DNA from: Erythrophleum ivorense
Lineage: Eukaryota; Streptophyta; Magnoliopsida; Fabales; Fabaceae
Length of the DNA stretch: 64,000 nt
Direction: 5' to 3'
Assembly: GCA_026724425.1 (NCBI GenBank)
Contig: JAIUCV010000002.1
Span: 2,175,001 to 2,239,000, forward strand
Positions 12,250-24,072 of this stretch are shown here, in pieces. The notes below the pieces were generated by a model. It ran no database searches and was not told where the DNA came from. It saw nothing but the letters and a program-made list of their open reading frames with translations. Positions within the stretch are counted from its first letter, which is position 1, and each line of letters begins with the position of its first letter. Made by a program: the position numbers and the translations under genes.

Positions 12250-14076
12250 GCTAGCCTTTGCCTATTGATGATGATTAATCTTGCGGCTTTTTATAGATGC
12301 ATAGCTTTGAGCTATGGAATCTAAGTTCTCCATTTATTTTTTAATTCTGCGCCGAACAGGCTGGGTATATGAGCTTGTGGGGGAAGGATTTTAGGAATAG
12401 ATTTAGAAATAATTGTCTATGTCTACATATTCGGGAAGGGGTCCTTTGACAATGGCAATACGTTGTATACTGGTTACATAAATGTTATTAGAAATACTAT
12501 TCAAAAGCTACATTGTTAAGCATCTTATTAAAGGGTCCAAGGCAATTTCAAAATTAGATTTTCTGGTGGTAGCTGATAAAAGGATGGCAGCACTGAATCT
12601 GAAAATCATCCTAACTTCATTTTGTATTATTAATTATTATTTTTTCTCACTGTTTAAAATTATATTGGTGCGACGCACGGGTTTAGTACTAATTTGATGC
12701 ATATTACAATTTTTTAATTTATTTTCTATAAAAAAAAATTAACTTTATGTAACATATAAAATTATAATTTTATTTTTAATATCACAATAAAAATAAATTA
12801 ATTAATGTTGAGTATTAACGAGACTTTAATTATATTTTTAATGCAAAATAAAGTGAACTAAATAATTTTATTATAATATAGGTATATTATATAAAAAATT
12901 AATACTATTAACCGAAACTGTATTAAAATATCTATCAAATATGATGTTAGACGATATTTTTAATGCAAAGGAGTATCATAAGTAATTTATTTCATTGAGC
13001 TATGAAATTATTCTTATTTTTCTCAGAAATGTAAGTATGTAGTTTGTCCGGGGGAGTCAGCGAGCGCATGGAGGACGAGACCGAAGTGAGGATGATGGAT
13101 AACCTTGTCAGCACGGATGAGGATCAAGATCAATAATTGCAAACAAAGCACGTGGCACACTAAGTTCACTCAGCTTGGTTAATTAACCCAATGCTAGAAG
13201 ATTACACAAAGGGGATGGAAAATGAGGAAAAATTACAATTTTACCTGTGACACAGACTCGTTTGGTATCCGTGGAAGAGGTAAGAAAAGGAAAGGACAAA
13301 GAAAAGTTAAAAAAAATTATAATTTTATTTTTATAATTATTATTTAATATTTTTAAATAATAATTAATTTAATTATTAAACATAAAGATATTATAAATAT
13401 TTTTTATTTATAATATCACTTTTTTATTATTTATTTTTATTTATATTTTAACTTTTGATATACCAAACAAGTCCTAATCCACATGAAAAAGATCATAACT
13501 CAAATGTATTTTTTGATTGAGAGTAGGTAAGAATAAAATCTTAAATATAGTAATAATTTGAATTTGAATTTCAACTTTCATATGACAGTATTATATAAAA
13601 AAAGATAAATATTATAAATTTTACTTTACTAATGAATTTAGGAAATATATAAAATTTTTTATCACTTATTTGATATAATTTATGAAAAAGAATTATTTTA
13701 ATTGTAAAATGTGTATTATGTTATTATAATTATTATTTAATAATATGTATTATATGTATATATATAAGAGTCATTCTTAATTTTTAAAATTATATATTTT
13801 TATTTTTATTCTAATAATTTTGCCTATTAAACAGCACTTGGAAAAGTGAATAGAATTCAAATCAACCTAAAGATTAGAACTGAGTCTACGCCCACTGGCT
13901 AAACCTAAAACCAAATACAGTGGGCTTCCAGACCAAGTTTGGCTCTCGCCCTGACGGTGTCGTTTGCGTAATAACACAGAGGCCTGTGTCCCTTTCGTTG
14001 CCGCCGTCCCTTAAATAAATTACCGCTTTCCTCTCCGGATAAGCATTCGTGTCCTCTTCCCAAAACCCAAGCACCC
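12250..14076. other. Intergenic between BADC and ERD15
   Basis: Mostly AT-rich non-coding DNA. A less AT-rich patch near 13040-13200 contains a 22-codon open frame starting MEDETEVRMM that resembles no family I know. A Tourist-like element candidate lies at 13255-13474. The last 200 bases are GC-richer and probably form the ERD15 promoter and leader. Confidence 0.5.
13255..13474. mobile_element. Candidate Tourist-like MITE
   Basis: The ends are inverted: GACTCGTTTGGTAT on the left and, read on the other strand, GGACTTGTTTGGTAT on the right. The interior is AT-rich and non-coding. The TTTGGTAT-type ends resemble PIF/Harbinger-derived MITEs. A matching 3-bp target duplication is not visible (TAA on the right, ACA on the left), which lowers confidence. 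Confidence 0.4.
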
Positions 14077-14550
14077 ATGGAAGTCATATCTTCATCTCCC
14101 ACGAGATCATCCTCCACTCTCAATCCGAACGCTCCCTTGTTCGTGCCAATGTCGTTTCGTACCGTCGAGGATTTCTCCGATCAATGGTGGCACCTCGTCC
14201 ATTCTTCCCCTTGGTTCTGTGACTACTGGCTACGCGAGCGCTTTCAAGATCCCCAAACCTTTGACGATCCCGACCAAGATGCATTCTTTCAACTACACCC
14301 ACGTTAGTTCTCCTCCACGTTATACTTAACTTCTAACTCTTTTTTCATTCATTTTTTCTTCTAAAAAAAATTCGCTGCAGAAAACGTGGAAGAAGGAAAA
14401 GGAGGAAAGTATCAGAGGGAATTGGTGACAATAGGAGCTTTGAAATGGCGAAGAGGTTCAGGTTGGGCAGAACTACCAAGGTATGCGCAGAAGGCTCCGA
14501 AGATTGTGAAGGCGACGGTAAGTCCGAGGACGATTCAGCAGCCGAGGTAG
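14077..14550 (+). CDS. ERD15: ERD15/CID1-type PAM2-motif protein
   Basis: Exons 14077-14302 and 14381-14550 are joined over a 78-bp intron, giving 131 residues. The PAM2 motif (STLNPNAPLFVP, residues 13-24) binds the MLLE domain of poly(A)-binding protein. It is followed by the family's PAM2-associated stretch, with DQWWHLV and PWFCDYWLRERF at about residues 35-58. The basic C-terminus ends SPRTIQQPR, as in other family members. Established knowledge: ERD15 (CID1) is an early dehydration-induced, ABA-response-modulating protein. It is convergent with the HMA gene, whose stop lies 434 bp away on the other strand. Family members are usually 130-160 residues, so this one is full length. Confidence 0.93.
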
Positions 14551-14984
14551 ACTCTTCTGTCTCGGATCGCTTTGTTCTCAATCTCATCTGTACAGAGACA
14601 CTCTTCTTTTGACCTCTGTTTCACGCTCTTGTCGCTTCTTCGTTTTTTTTTCCCCACTTGTTGTATTTACTGAATTTAGCATTAAATAAAATGGGAAGCT
14701 TGATCCTGCCCATCTGATCTATCACTCTAAATCTGTGATGTCATCTAATGACCCCCAATCCCCGTCTTGAATTTTAGGGCAAAAGGTTCCTTTTTTGTTT
14801 GTCAAAACTGAAAATTATCATAAGTGATACTCTGCTGAAGAGGGTGAAGGTTACAAAACTTGGTCCATATAGATCTTTCCAAAAAAGACGAGTTCCCACT
14901 ACATAATTTTTCACTGCATGTATTATTTATTTTGCCTTAGAAAAAAACTGTATTGATCCAGTCACTTGTAATAGAACCGAGAGT

Positions 14985-15387
14985 TCAGGAATCAATTTGA
15001 GTTTGGTCCCAGGCGGTTGCGTTCTTTCCAATCTTTTGAAGAACTTCAATGACTTGTTCCGTTGTGACGTTTCCTGTAACAATGACCTTGTTCAGCTGCG
15101 TATCCACGTTATAGGTCTCAATATCTGCCAAAACCAGGAATTTGGAATTGTGTGAACAAAATGGGCCTGAAGCAATTTCAGATTCTGGGGACCTAGGATA
15201 GATTAGTAGTACCTTCGATCTTCTTGACGGCTTTGAGGATCTTCTTAATACACTCGGCACAGTGCAAACCAACTTTCACTTCCACCACCTTGTGACACAA
15301 CAAGAAGCTTTCAATTCCATCACCGCTCCCCAAAAAAAAAAAAGAAAAAATAGCAAAAGGGTTGTAATAAGCACTTACGTTTGTCAT
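14985..15387 (-). CDS. Small HMA-domain metal-binding protein (copper-chaperone-like)
   Basis: Exons on the minus strand are 15387-15379 (only three codons, MTN), 15288-15213 and 15124-14985, giving 74 residues. One heavy-metal-associated domain fills the protein. The metal site is GLHCAEC with Cys13 and Cys16, followed by a Lys-rich helix (KKILKAVKKIE) and a second half with NKVIVTGNVT and VLQKIGK, the usual beta-alpha-beta fold order. There is no C-terminal CaaX box, so it is not an isoprenylated HIPP; an ATX1/CCH-like soluble carrier is the nearest description. Metal specificity (Cu versus others) cannot be read from sequence. Confidence 0.88.
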
Positions 15388-16894
15388 CGTGAAAGATGAT
15401 ACACGAGGGGAAAGCAGAAGAGCAGCAATATCTGAGGGAAATCGGTGCTAAATTTAACGGCTGATTTAAGCCTTAAGAAGAGTAAGTAGTAAGCGAATAC
15501 AGAGGACGGTTTTAATGTTTTGGGGTAACCTGAAATACAACGATATATAGGGGGAGGCAAGGAATAGGATTCTTGAGGGAATTAAGGGTGCTTTTTCAGT
15601 GTATACTTTCTGTGAATTGGTTGTTATTGACTTTGAAGGGAGTGGTCTCCACTCAGTGGAAAAGGGTTGGCAAGCACGATGGCAGTGCTGGGTTTTGGCT
15701 CAACAGTTGAAAAAAGATGGAAGATGAATGAATGAACGGTGACAAATCATAAAAATAAAATAATATAGGTAAGTATGTCAAGTGCATGATTGTCACGCTC
15801 TCCAATACTTCACTTTCTATGATTACGGGGAATGCTTTCCATGAATTATTACAATGAGTGGTGCAGATTCCAGGGGCTGAAAACTAGCGCATGTATCAAA
15901 GTAAAAGCATATGCTCCCCATGAATAAAGTGACCCCAAATGCGGAAGGAATTTGTTTTTTTTTGGGGTTAAAGTGAAAAGAAGCTGATATGTATAGTGCC
16001 ACAGTAAACACCGTTGAAGGCTTGAAGCTTCTGTGTAACACTAGCACCTTTTTTCTTCGAAGCTGCTTTCCCTGTTGGCACATTTTCATCCTAAAACGCA
16101 ATAAAAAAATTGCATCAACAAAAATTGAAAATTGGTTACAAAAAAATAAACTGTATCTAGAGCACAAAGATCCAAGTTGTTTAAGAGTTGCAAATAATGC
16201 TCGAAGCATTCTTGCATAGGCGTACACATTTTATTTTCTTTCTTGATTTGTCTAGTGGCTTTCTTACTGAACTTAGTAGAAGTGACTGAATGTTTACAAA
16301 AAAATTATCGTAATCCTCTTTTTCCAATAAAAATATAAGAGTGAAATGACTCAACATTTGTTAGGTGGTTCTGCGATTTTGGAAGTTTCACAGACAGATT
16401 TATTTGCAGCTCAGGCCAGAATTGTGCATCCCGGAGCGGAGTACGAAATTCTCGTAACCAAACAACCAAACTCGCAAAAACATATTTTAAGTTTCCACTG
16501 CCCACACGCTCTGAGAAGGGAGCGTGGGCTCCCTTGTTCCACACAACGTACGTTAAATAGTTGACGTAGAAATTTCACCTTTCGATAGATCAATTTTCAA
16601 AAAATTTGTAATGATTAAAATTTAATTTTATATAAGTGAATTTTATGTATAATATAATTAAAATTTATGTATAAAATAAATTTTAATTATTATATATATA
16701 AATGTATAAGTAAGAATTGCTCCAATCTTAAATCACTACAGTAAATCCGGCTCCGACAAATCAAAACGCGCCACCTGTCGTTTTGTTTTTCTATTGGCAA
16801 GACCAAAAGCAAAGGCGCTGGTAGAGTATGACAAGTTGTCTTGTCCTCCTGCTTGATTCGTGGGTTTGCTTTTTGTTGAAATCGAAATAGTGCC
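15388..16894. other. Intergenic: HMA and CAN promoters, no firm gene
   Basis: This spacer lies between the divergent HMA (-) and CAN (+) genes. On the minus strand a possible terminal exon follows a pyrimidine tract and a TTTTAG acceptor at about 16093 (see findings), but no upstream exons were found. The 16340-16560 patch is less AT-rich and open in several frames, without a recognisable family. Confidence 0.45.
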
Positions 16895-19563
16895 ATGGGA
16901 AACGCTCTGAGATTCCTGTACAGCCATTGCTGTAAGCCCACCGTAGCTGGTGACTCCGATTCACTTGGTCCTCACGGAGTTTCATCGGCCACCGTAGGTG
17001 TATCCGCACTTGCCCAAGATCTCTTCCACTTTGAGATCACCTCCCAGGTATCTTACTTAATTACCTCTTTCTCTATTTCAGTATATTAACTGTGTTTTCC
17101 AGATATTTAGGGCACATCTATGGGCGTTCTTGAATTATCTTTCAAGTCTAGTCTACCATTGCTGCAGCTTCCTTGCCCCCCAAAATTTTAAAGATCTTAA
17201 ATCTAGTTCTTAAAAAAAGAAAAAGGAAGTTGTGAAATGCCGAAAAGTAATTAGGAAAAGCTTGGCAAAGCGAAAATTGTTCGTGTCCAAATTAATTTCG
17301 TAAAATTATAAGGCTATACTTGGTTCATGAACTAGTATAATTTTTTAAAATTATTAATTTTTAGAGTGAATTATATATACTTCTTTTTAAGTTTGCTAAA
17401 ATTACATATTCTCTTTCTTATTTTTAAAATATACACAAATTTTTTCTTAAACAAAAAATTACCTTGATTTCTATGTACAATAATTTGTCTATAATCCTAT
17501 GATACACCGAATTCGGTATTTAAATCTCCATTTTGATAAACTTGGAAGAATGAGTTATTAGGAGGCTAAGAAAAGAGTATAAATTGTGACAATGTTGCTC
17601 ATAACGTAGCTACTTCAGTAGGCAAGGAAGATGTTTTTGTTCTTTACGGATTTGGATTCTTTTCACCAAATCTCCCATCTTCTGACTCTCCATCAAAATT
17701 TGAACTCTTAGATTTATCAACAACTAATCATCAATGATAAAAATTTTAAAAGACACAATTTTAACAATTAGATTTTGGTGAAGAGGTATAAGAGGGAAGA
17801 TTTGGTGGAGAGAATCCAAATTCCTTCTTTACCTACTTCTCAATGTTCTGTTTATAGAGGACGTTATATTTTCTTTGATGTGGTTTATAGTGATAAATCC
17901 AACATTTAATTATAATTGGTGAATTCCATTAACTCTCTGGTATAATGTCAACCTTTAATTTTGATGTAGTTTTGATTTTTGCATAGAAGTTAGCAAGTTT
18001 CACGTTTTGAGGTTACATAAAACGTTCGGCGAGCCCCTTCAAAATTTAACTTGAACCCTCACAACTGGTTATTTTTCCTTTGACGTGTTAAGGTCCCCGA
18101 AGGACTAAGCAAGCATGTTGTATCATCGAAGAAGGCTCAGGCTAACTGGTAATGAACACATCCTCTGTTTCAATTCTAAAGAAAGAACTTCATGCCCTCT
18201 CTGATTTCTAGAATGTTTTCAACAAAATGTGCAGGTATAGAAAACTAGTAGATGCATGGAAAGAATCAAAACCCCCTCCCAAAACCCCTGAAGAAGCAGC
18301 TAGGCTCGTCATTCAGACCCTAAAAAGACATCAAAAGGCCGATGTTGAGGTACTAAAATTTCTTCCAACTTTTGCATCATAATCCAGGAGCAGATACTAA
18401 AATCCTTGCTTAATTCTATAGGGATTGTTGGCTTTCTATGGTCTTCCTCAACCACACACCCTTGTTGAAGCAACTGTTAAACCCCCTACATCCTTGCCTG
18501 AAGGAGTAAAGTTTGAACTGCACACCTTGCCGGTAGGAACAACATTTCTGTTTTAAGTCCATAGAAGCATATGTAAAATAATGTTAATGAGCGGGTAGGT
18601 GAATACTTGAATTAGTTGATTATGTCAATGCGATTAGGTTGATGCAAAAGCAGTGGCAGATGGTGATACTGTAACAGTTTATGTCAGCACATCAGACCCC
18701 AGAGAGTCATCTTTTGTCCCTGGCCATGTCCATGCAGCAGCTGTTCAAAGATCAGAAGCTCGCGCTCGGAGGAACTATGCAGAGGCTGATGCTCTTCACC
18801 AGGAGATTATCGATTCGGGATTTCGGTTGGTGATGTAGTTGTTAATGCTAATTGTCAGAGTTTAACGCCAGAAATGGGCTTTGAAAATGTTTTCTTGTTC
18901 AGGGTGATTAATCTTCAGAACGAGGAAGTCCTTGCTCGGAAGTATAGAATTCGGCTAAGGTAACTCTCGAATATAAATTTATTAGAAGACTCAAAGTTGT
19001 TGTGGCAGCCATTAATGTATATTCCAAGAAAAAACAGGGGAATAGATGCGCCAGAGAGTGAAATGCCATATGGGAAAGAAGCTAAAAATGAACTGACCAA
19101 GATTGTTCAAGGTAAGTCTTTGAGGATCCTCGTCTATGGAGAAGATCGTTACGAACGGACCGTGGGTGATATTTATTGCAATGGCCTATTTGTACAGGTA
19201 TTAGTTTGCTCACAATTTAAGCTTGCTTGAGCTCTGTCGAACTTAACTTTATCTAAGTTTTCTTGTCCTTTTTGGTTGGTTGATTAGGAATTGATGCTAA
19301 AGAAGGGACTTGCATGGCATTACGCCGCCTATGACAAGAGAGTGGAATTAGAAACAGTAAGTAAAAATTGTGGTTTATGAGCTCCTTCATTGTCAATTTC
19401 TTGAATCTTCTCTGGGAGTTGTGCCGCGTTTCCTCTTACTAGATGTTGCGTGTTATTACAGTGGGAAAAAGAAGCTAGAGCAAAGCGAGTTGGACTATGG
19501 GCTGCTCCAAACCCTGAGGAGCCATGGGAATGGAGAAAGAAGCAACGAGAAGGTAGATTATAA
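16895..19563 (+). CDS. CAN: Ca2+-dependent staphylococcal-like nuclease (CAN family)
   Basis: Exons: 16895-17047, 18093-18148, 18235-18349, 18422-18532, 18638-18825, 18903-18959, 19038-19197, 19288-19356, 19462-19563, giving 336 residues with all phases matching. The N-terminus MGNALRFLYSHCC has Gly2 for myristoylation and Cys12/Cys13 for palmitoylation, so plasma-membrane anchoring is expected. The staphylococcal nuclease domain covers about residues 150-315. Residues equivalent to Arg35, Asp40, Glu43 and Arg87 of the bacterial enzyme are present as Arg225, Asp230, Glu233 (in RLRGIDAPE) and Arg267 (in DRYERTVG), so catalysis is probably intact. Established knowledge: Arabidopsis CAN1/CAN2 cut DNA and RNA in a Ca2+-dependent way and are linked to programmed cell death. 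Confidence 0.95.
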
Positions 19564-20939
19564 CATGGTCCCGCATCATAGTAAGAAAGAATCCCCATAC
19601 AAAATAGCACCCCAAAAATTGTGGTAGACAAGCTGAGGTTATCAGCAAATTTCTATGTAACCAAAAGGGAAAAGGGTTCTTTCTAGATTTAAAGATTTAT
19701 GTATAGCTAACTTGAAAAACTACGTGTTTAGAGCAATTTCAACTGAATCATTTTATCTTTTATCGATTACTGAAGTCATGAACTCATTGTGATGTTCATC
19801 GTAAGGAGATGAATATATAAAGTGGTCATCCTGCAAAATAATAGGTGATTAGTTACAATACAACGTAAACTACGACGCCTTGACTATTAAAAAAAAATTT
19901 GTTTATACATGTTGCCGATCTTTCAATGAAGATTGAAGTGCAATATAGACAACAAGGGAATTCTTGGAACATACGAAAAGGAAAACGAGCTAAGCTTGCT
20001 ATGATTACAACTACGGAAGACAGTACCAATGAAACTCACAAGGAGGAAAACAATAACAAACCAATCTCATCAATACACAGAAAGATAATACAAGTGCTTT
20101 GTTTGCTTTCATTGCTCCATATGTTTAATTGATTACAAATCTAATTATCCAAATACATTCTTCTTAATATAATAAACACTATACCAAATTTTTTTCATTT
20201 AGATACCGAACAAGGCGTAAGATAAAAAGCTGATAGCATCCAAATAAGTTATTAAATAAATGTCTTGTTGTCATGTGAATAACTATTCCTAGTTTTATCT
20301 TTGTAAGATAGAACTGAAGAATCTCTAGGCATCAATTTATTTTCTTTACAAATCTACTTAATTTATCTTTCTATTATTCTTTTCAGTTGCCATCCTTGAC
20401 AAAGCTAAATGTTTGTTAATATTTTGTTTTGTCTTACAGACAATTGAAAGTATTTTTTTCATTTCCATTGTAGTGTTTATGTATCTCATTGAGATTAATC
20501 GGGATACTCTCAAATTCATCTTTTTACCAATTTTTTATTAATTTAGAAAGAGAAATAGAAAACGAAAGAGAGCCAGATGATATAAAGCTTACTTACAAGG
20601 TTTCACCTATTCTCTCTATTTCTCTTTAAATTGGTGAGAAATTAATAGAAGAATAAATTAAGAAGATCTAATTTTTATTGAAATCAGATTTTTTTTTTAA
20701 TGTTCTCTTAATAATAAAATTCATAACACATAATTTTGAAATATGTGAACAAAACAAATGTAGTAGCGTTATTACAGCATCAAGAATGATGACGTGTTTT
20801 GATCTCAAATAATGGATACTTCTAGCAACTTTTTCAACAAAATTATAGATGTTTTCTTCTTATTATTAGACCTGATATTTTTAAAATTTTTATAAATGCC
20901 GTTGAGCTTTCTTTCGAAGGGCAAAAATTTATATAAAAT

Positions 20940-21300
20940 ATTTTATTATTAAGTTTTTAATAAAATATAAGAAGCATATAATTCTTTAATAATATCATGA
21001 CAAATATATAGTTTCTCAATTAAATTATATATTTGTTATAGTATTATTAAAGAATTATATACTTATTATATTTTAATTAAAAAATTTAATAATAAATATA
21101 TAAAAAATTACACTTAAGTCTAATCTAAAAAATTATATGTTATATCTTTATCATTAGATTTCTAAATTAAAATATAATAAATGTATAATTTTTATAATCG
21201 ATTGTATAATTCTTCTATTAAATTATATATTTATTATAGTATTATTAGAGAATTATACATTTAATATATAAATAATTAAACATTTTGATAATGAAGATAT
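20940..21300. repeat. AT-rich dispersed repeat (also at about 49.7 kb)
   Basis: The phrase ATTATTAAAGAATTATATAC followed by a TTATATTTTAATTAAAAAATTT run occurs here, is partly repeated about 170 bp further on (around 21216-21260), and reappears with roughly 80% identity by eye at 49755-49840. It is non-coding. Class is unknown. Confidence 0.4.
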
Positions 21301-21731
21301 AAGATCTATTTAAGTCTAATGCTTCTTTTAATAGATTATTTGTGGAGGTTTAGAGTCTAACAAAAAGAAATCCAAAAATAAAGTCAGACTAATATCACTT
21401 ATGGTCCTTACGGATACAATTAAATTTATTGGGCTCATCCGTCGTAATTCAGAACCCATTTTGGAAAACAGTATGTGACAAAAAAAAATCCAAGTAACCT
21501 TAATGGTGTTCTAATGGCGGACAATCCAAATCCAAGCCCGCTTTAATGCTGTCAGCTGCTACTTCCTCAGGTGTCCTCGTGTAATGTTGATTGTTATATA
21601 GAACCCCAACTGAGTCACAATCCGAGACTAAGTACCTAATTAAGAACCAAAATAATGTTAATTATAATGGGTAATTAAGCATTGTAAAAATTAAGATTAC
21701 ATTGGGCTGACCCATTGAGTCGCCATTGGCC

Positions 21732-21850
21732 ATGGATGGTGTTGCGGAGGAGATCAGGATCGACGCCAATCCGCTTCCCTTTCACTTGATCGTAGGAGGG
21801 CATCACACTCGCTTCTCCTCCATCTACGACGCATTCTTTAAACGGCACGT
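21732..21850 (+). pseudogene. Orphan exon-like island, possibly a truncated gene 5' end
   Basis: A GC-richer patch opens with ATG and reads MDGVAEEIRIDANPLPFHLI, then HHTRFSSIYDAFFKRHVV, before a plausible GT donor region. It sits directly upstream of the hAT-like repeat region. Codon choice and composition differ sharply from the AT-rich surroundings, as in a first coding exon. I do not recognise the protein and could find no continuing exons, so this is either a gene fragment or an exon stranded by repeat insertion. Chance is still possible. Confidence 0.3.
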
Positions 21851-21936
21851 CGTATGTGTTTGCCGAGTCCTGCTTGCTCACCTGCATCCATCCCATGCAT
21901 TACCAAAATTTTCACTGGGACCATAATTCAACATCC

Positions 21937-22755
21937 CTTTCCTGTACATGGGCAGATCCAGGTCAGGGTGATACTTGGCCCGAAACCTGGCCCGATTAAG
22001 GTCTTTGGCTTATTTTTATGCCCGTGGCCCGATCCTGCCTGAATAAGCCCGATTTTAGGATGGGTTAGGGTGGCCCTAATAAGTAGGGTTGTACATGAGC
22101 AAGGTCAGACCGAACATCTAATATGTCTGATGTCTGACCCGATTAAGACATCAAGCTTGTTTTTACACCCGTGACCTTATTCGGCCCTAATAAGTCCGAT
22201 TTATGTTGGGATATGATAAGTTAGAGCCGCCCAAACTAATTTTTTTTTTATGAATTGATACTTGTAATATAAAAATATTTTTTCACAAACTTATAAACAT
22301 ATATTTCAAAACAATTGACTTTTAGAACTTTTATATTTGTATCAGTAATAAAAAAATAGTCTAGTATTATCAAGTAAAATATAAGATATACTAACATAAT
22401 TAGTCTTAGGTAAATATATATATTTTCATTATTCAATAAAAGAAATGTCAGTAAGCATTTACATTAATGATAAAAATAATTAAGAAGTAAAGAATATTTG
22501 CATAGGCAATAAAAATTGCAGTATGCAAAGATAATTAAATGAAATAAAAAAAATAAGATGACAATATATTAATAACTAAAAAAAATAACTATTATGACAA
22601 GTTTGGCAGAACATACCTTCGCCTGTGGCCCGGTCTGACCCAAAATAATTTTGTTTAAAGTTATGCACATTTATATTTTTACCCGACCCAGCCCGGCCCG
22701 ATTAGACCGGGTTAGGGCGAGCCCTTAAGGCCAATCGAGCCCATGAACACCCCTA
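21937..22755. mobile_element. hAT-like non-autonomous repeat region
   Basis: The segment near 22084 starts TAGGGTTGTACATGAGC and the far end near 22755, read on the other strand, starts TAGGGGTGTTCATGGGC. These are inverted termini of the type common in plant hAT-derived MITEs. The subterminal DNA is studded with CCCGATTA, GGCCCG and GGGTTAGGG words, again in inverted order at the right end. A second, diverged copy of the left arm (about 21937-22083) lies immediately before it. The 8-bp flanks do not match, so the target duplication is lost or the element is nested. The middle (22250-22600) is AT-rich and non-coding. Confidence 0.5.
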
Positions 22756-22973
22756 CCTCTCACCGCAACTTGTCCAAAATAAAATTACAAATTTTATGAA
22801 TAGTTTCAAATAATTGCCATCCCTACTCTTCTCTATAATTTTAGTTTTTTTTAGAACATGAGATTTTAATTTTATTTTTAATATGATAATAAATGTAACT
22901 AATTTTATGTAATATATGTATATATATATATATAATGTTGAGAAAATCTGATGATATTCATAAGAAGAAAAAT

Positions 22974-23695
22974 GCAAAAAGACCTTTTAAATTTTAAATT
23001 ATTTATAAATAACTCTTTAAACTTTTAAAATTAAAAAGTAAGCTTCCAAACTTTCACAATCTTGGAAATAAATCACTTTCTATAATTTTCTTTTAACAAT
23101 ATTAGTCTCTTTGTCACTTCATATTTCCCATATGCCAACTAGTGCTTCTCTTTTCCAAAAGCATTTGTATCGTCCAAATTTAATTTGGTTAGTATAAATC
23201 TTATTATTTTTATTTAATTTTTTGAATTTTAAAGGAAACAAGATATATAATAAAAACAGTCTTTTAAACTGTGAACTTAAAAAAAATAATGTTTGATATT
23301 TAAAAAATAATAATAAGATCTAAAACATTCAAATTGATGTTCAAAGACGCTTCAATACGCCAATCGAGAGATTACTTCTATGGGCTAGAAATACTTTAAC
23401 TTTTAAAACTAAAACATTGGTTCTAGAAATAAGTCGTTTTGTCTAATTTCTTCTTGATTGTATTAACTTATTTGTGACTTTAGATTGTTTATATACCATC
23501 TAATCTGAGAGATTGCTTCATTGAAAAGTACAATTTACAGATACTCATTTTGAAAAATTTGATGTGACAAATGAGCCAACTCCATTATAAAGAAATTCAA
23601 GAGAAAAACTTATATTTTGGAATATGAAATTTTAAGAACTTAATTTTCAAATTTTAAAGTTTAAAAGTTATTTACAAATGACTTGAAAGTTTTTT
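22974..23695. mobile_element. Long-TIR element, possibly Mutator-derived MITE
   Basis: The left end contains ATTTATAAATAACTCTTTAA followed by ACTTTTAAAATT, and the right end read on the other strand contains ATTTGTAAATAACTTTTAAA followed by CTTTAAAATT. The outer ends start AAAAAGACCTTT and AAAAAAACTTTC. Inverted ends of about 50 bp around a 720-bp non-coding interior suit Mutator-like MITEs. A 9-bp target duplication was not identified. Confidence 0.4.
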
Positions 23696-24072
23696 TTAAA
23701 AATTATAATATATTTTTTAAACATAAAAAATATAAGTGTAATATAATTGAACTTACATAGAAGTTAGGGTTTAGGATAATTTATCTTTTAAAAAAATCGC
23801 ATGCTACTATGTGAAGGATCTTAGTCAAAATTATGTACACCAAGTCAACACCGGACATTTCAGTCACTTCATGATGTTGTCTTATTAAATTTTCTTGGCA
23901 AACAAACCCTACCAAAATCTTTTTCTTGATTCTTGAATGGCTTCTCAATGTAAATTATATTAATTAATGAAATGTATAGAAAGAGGGTGTATTAGATTCC
24001 CATAAGAAACCAAGGCACTCTAAATTCGATGTTACAAAATGCGTAAGAATTAAGAAACTACAAGTTGTAAAT

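Noticed and set aside
15823..16227. 134-residue minus-strand frame
   Set aside because: No family signature, biased composition, and a different frame in the same place looks more exon-like.
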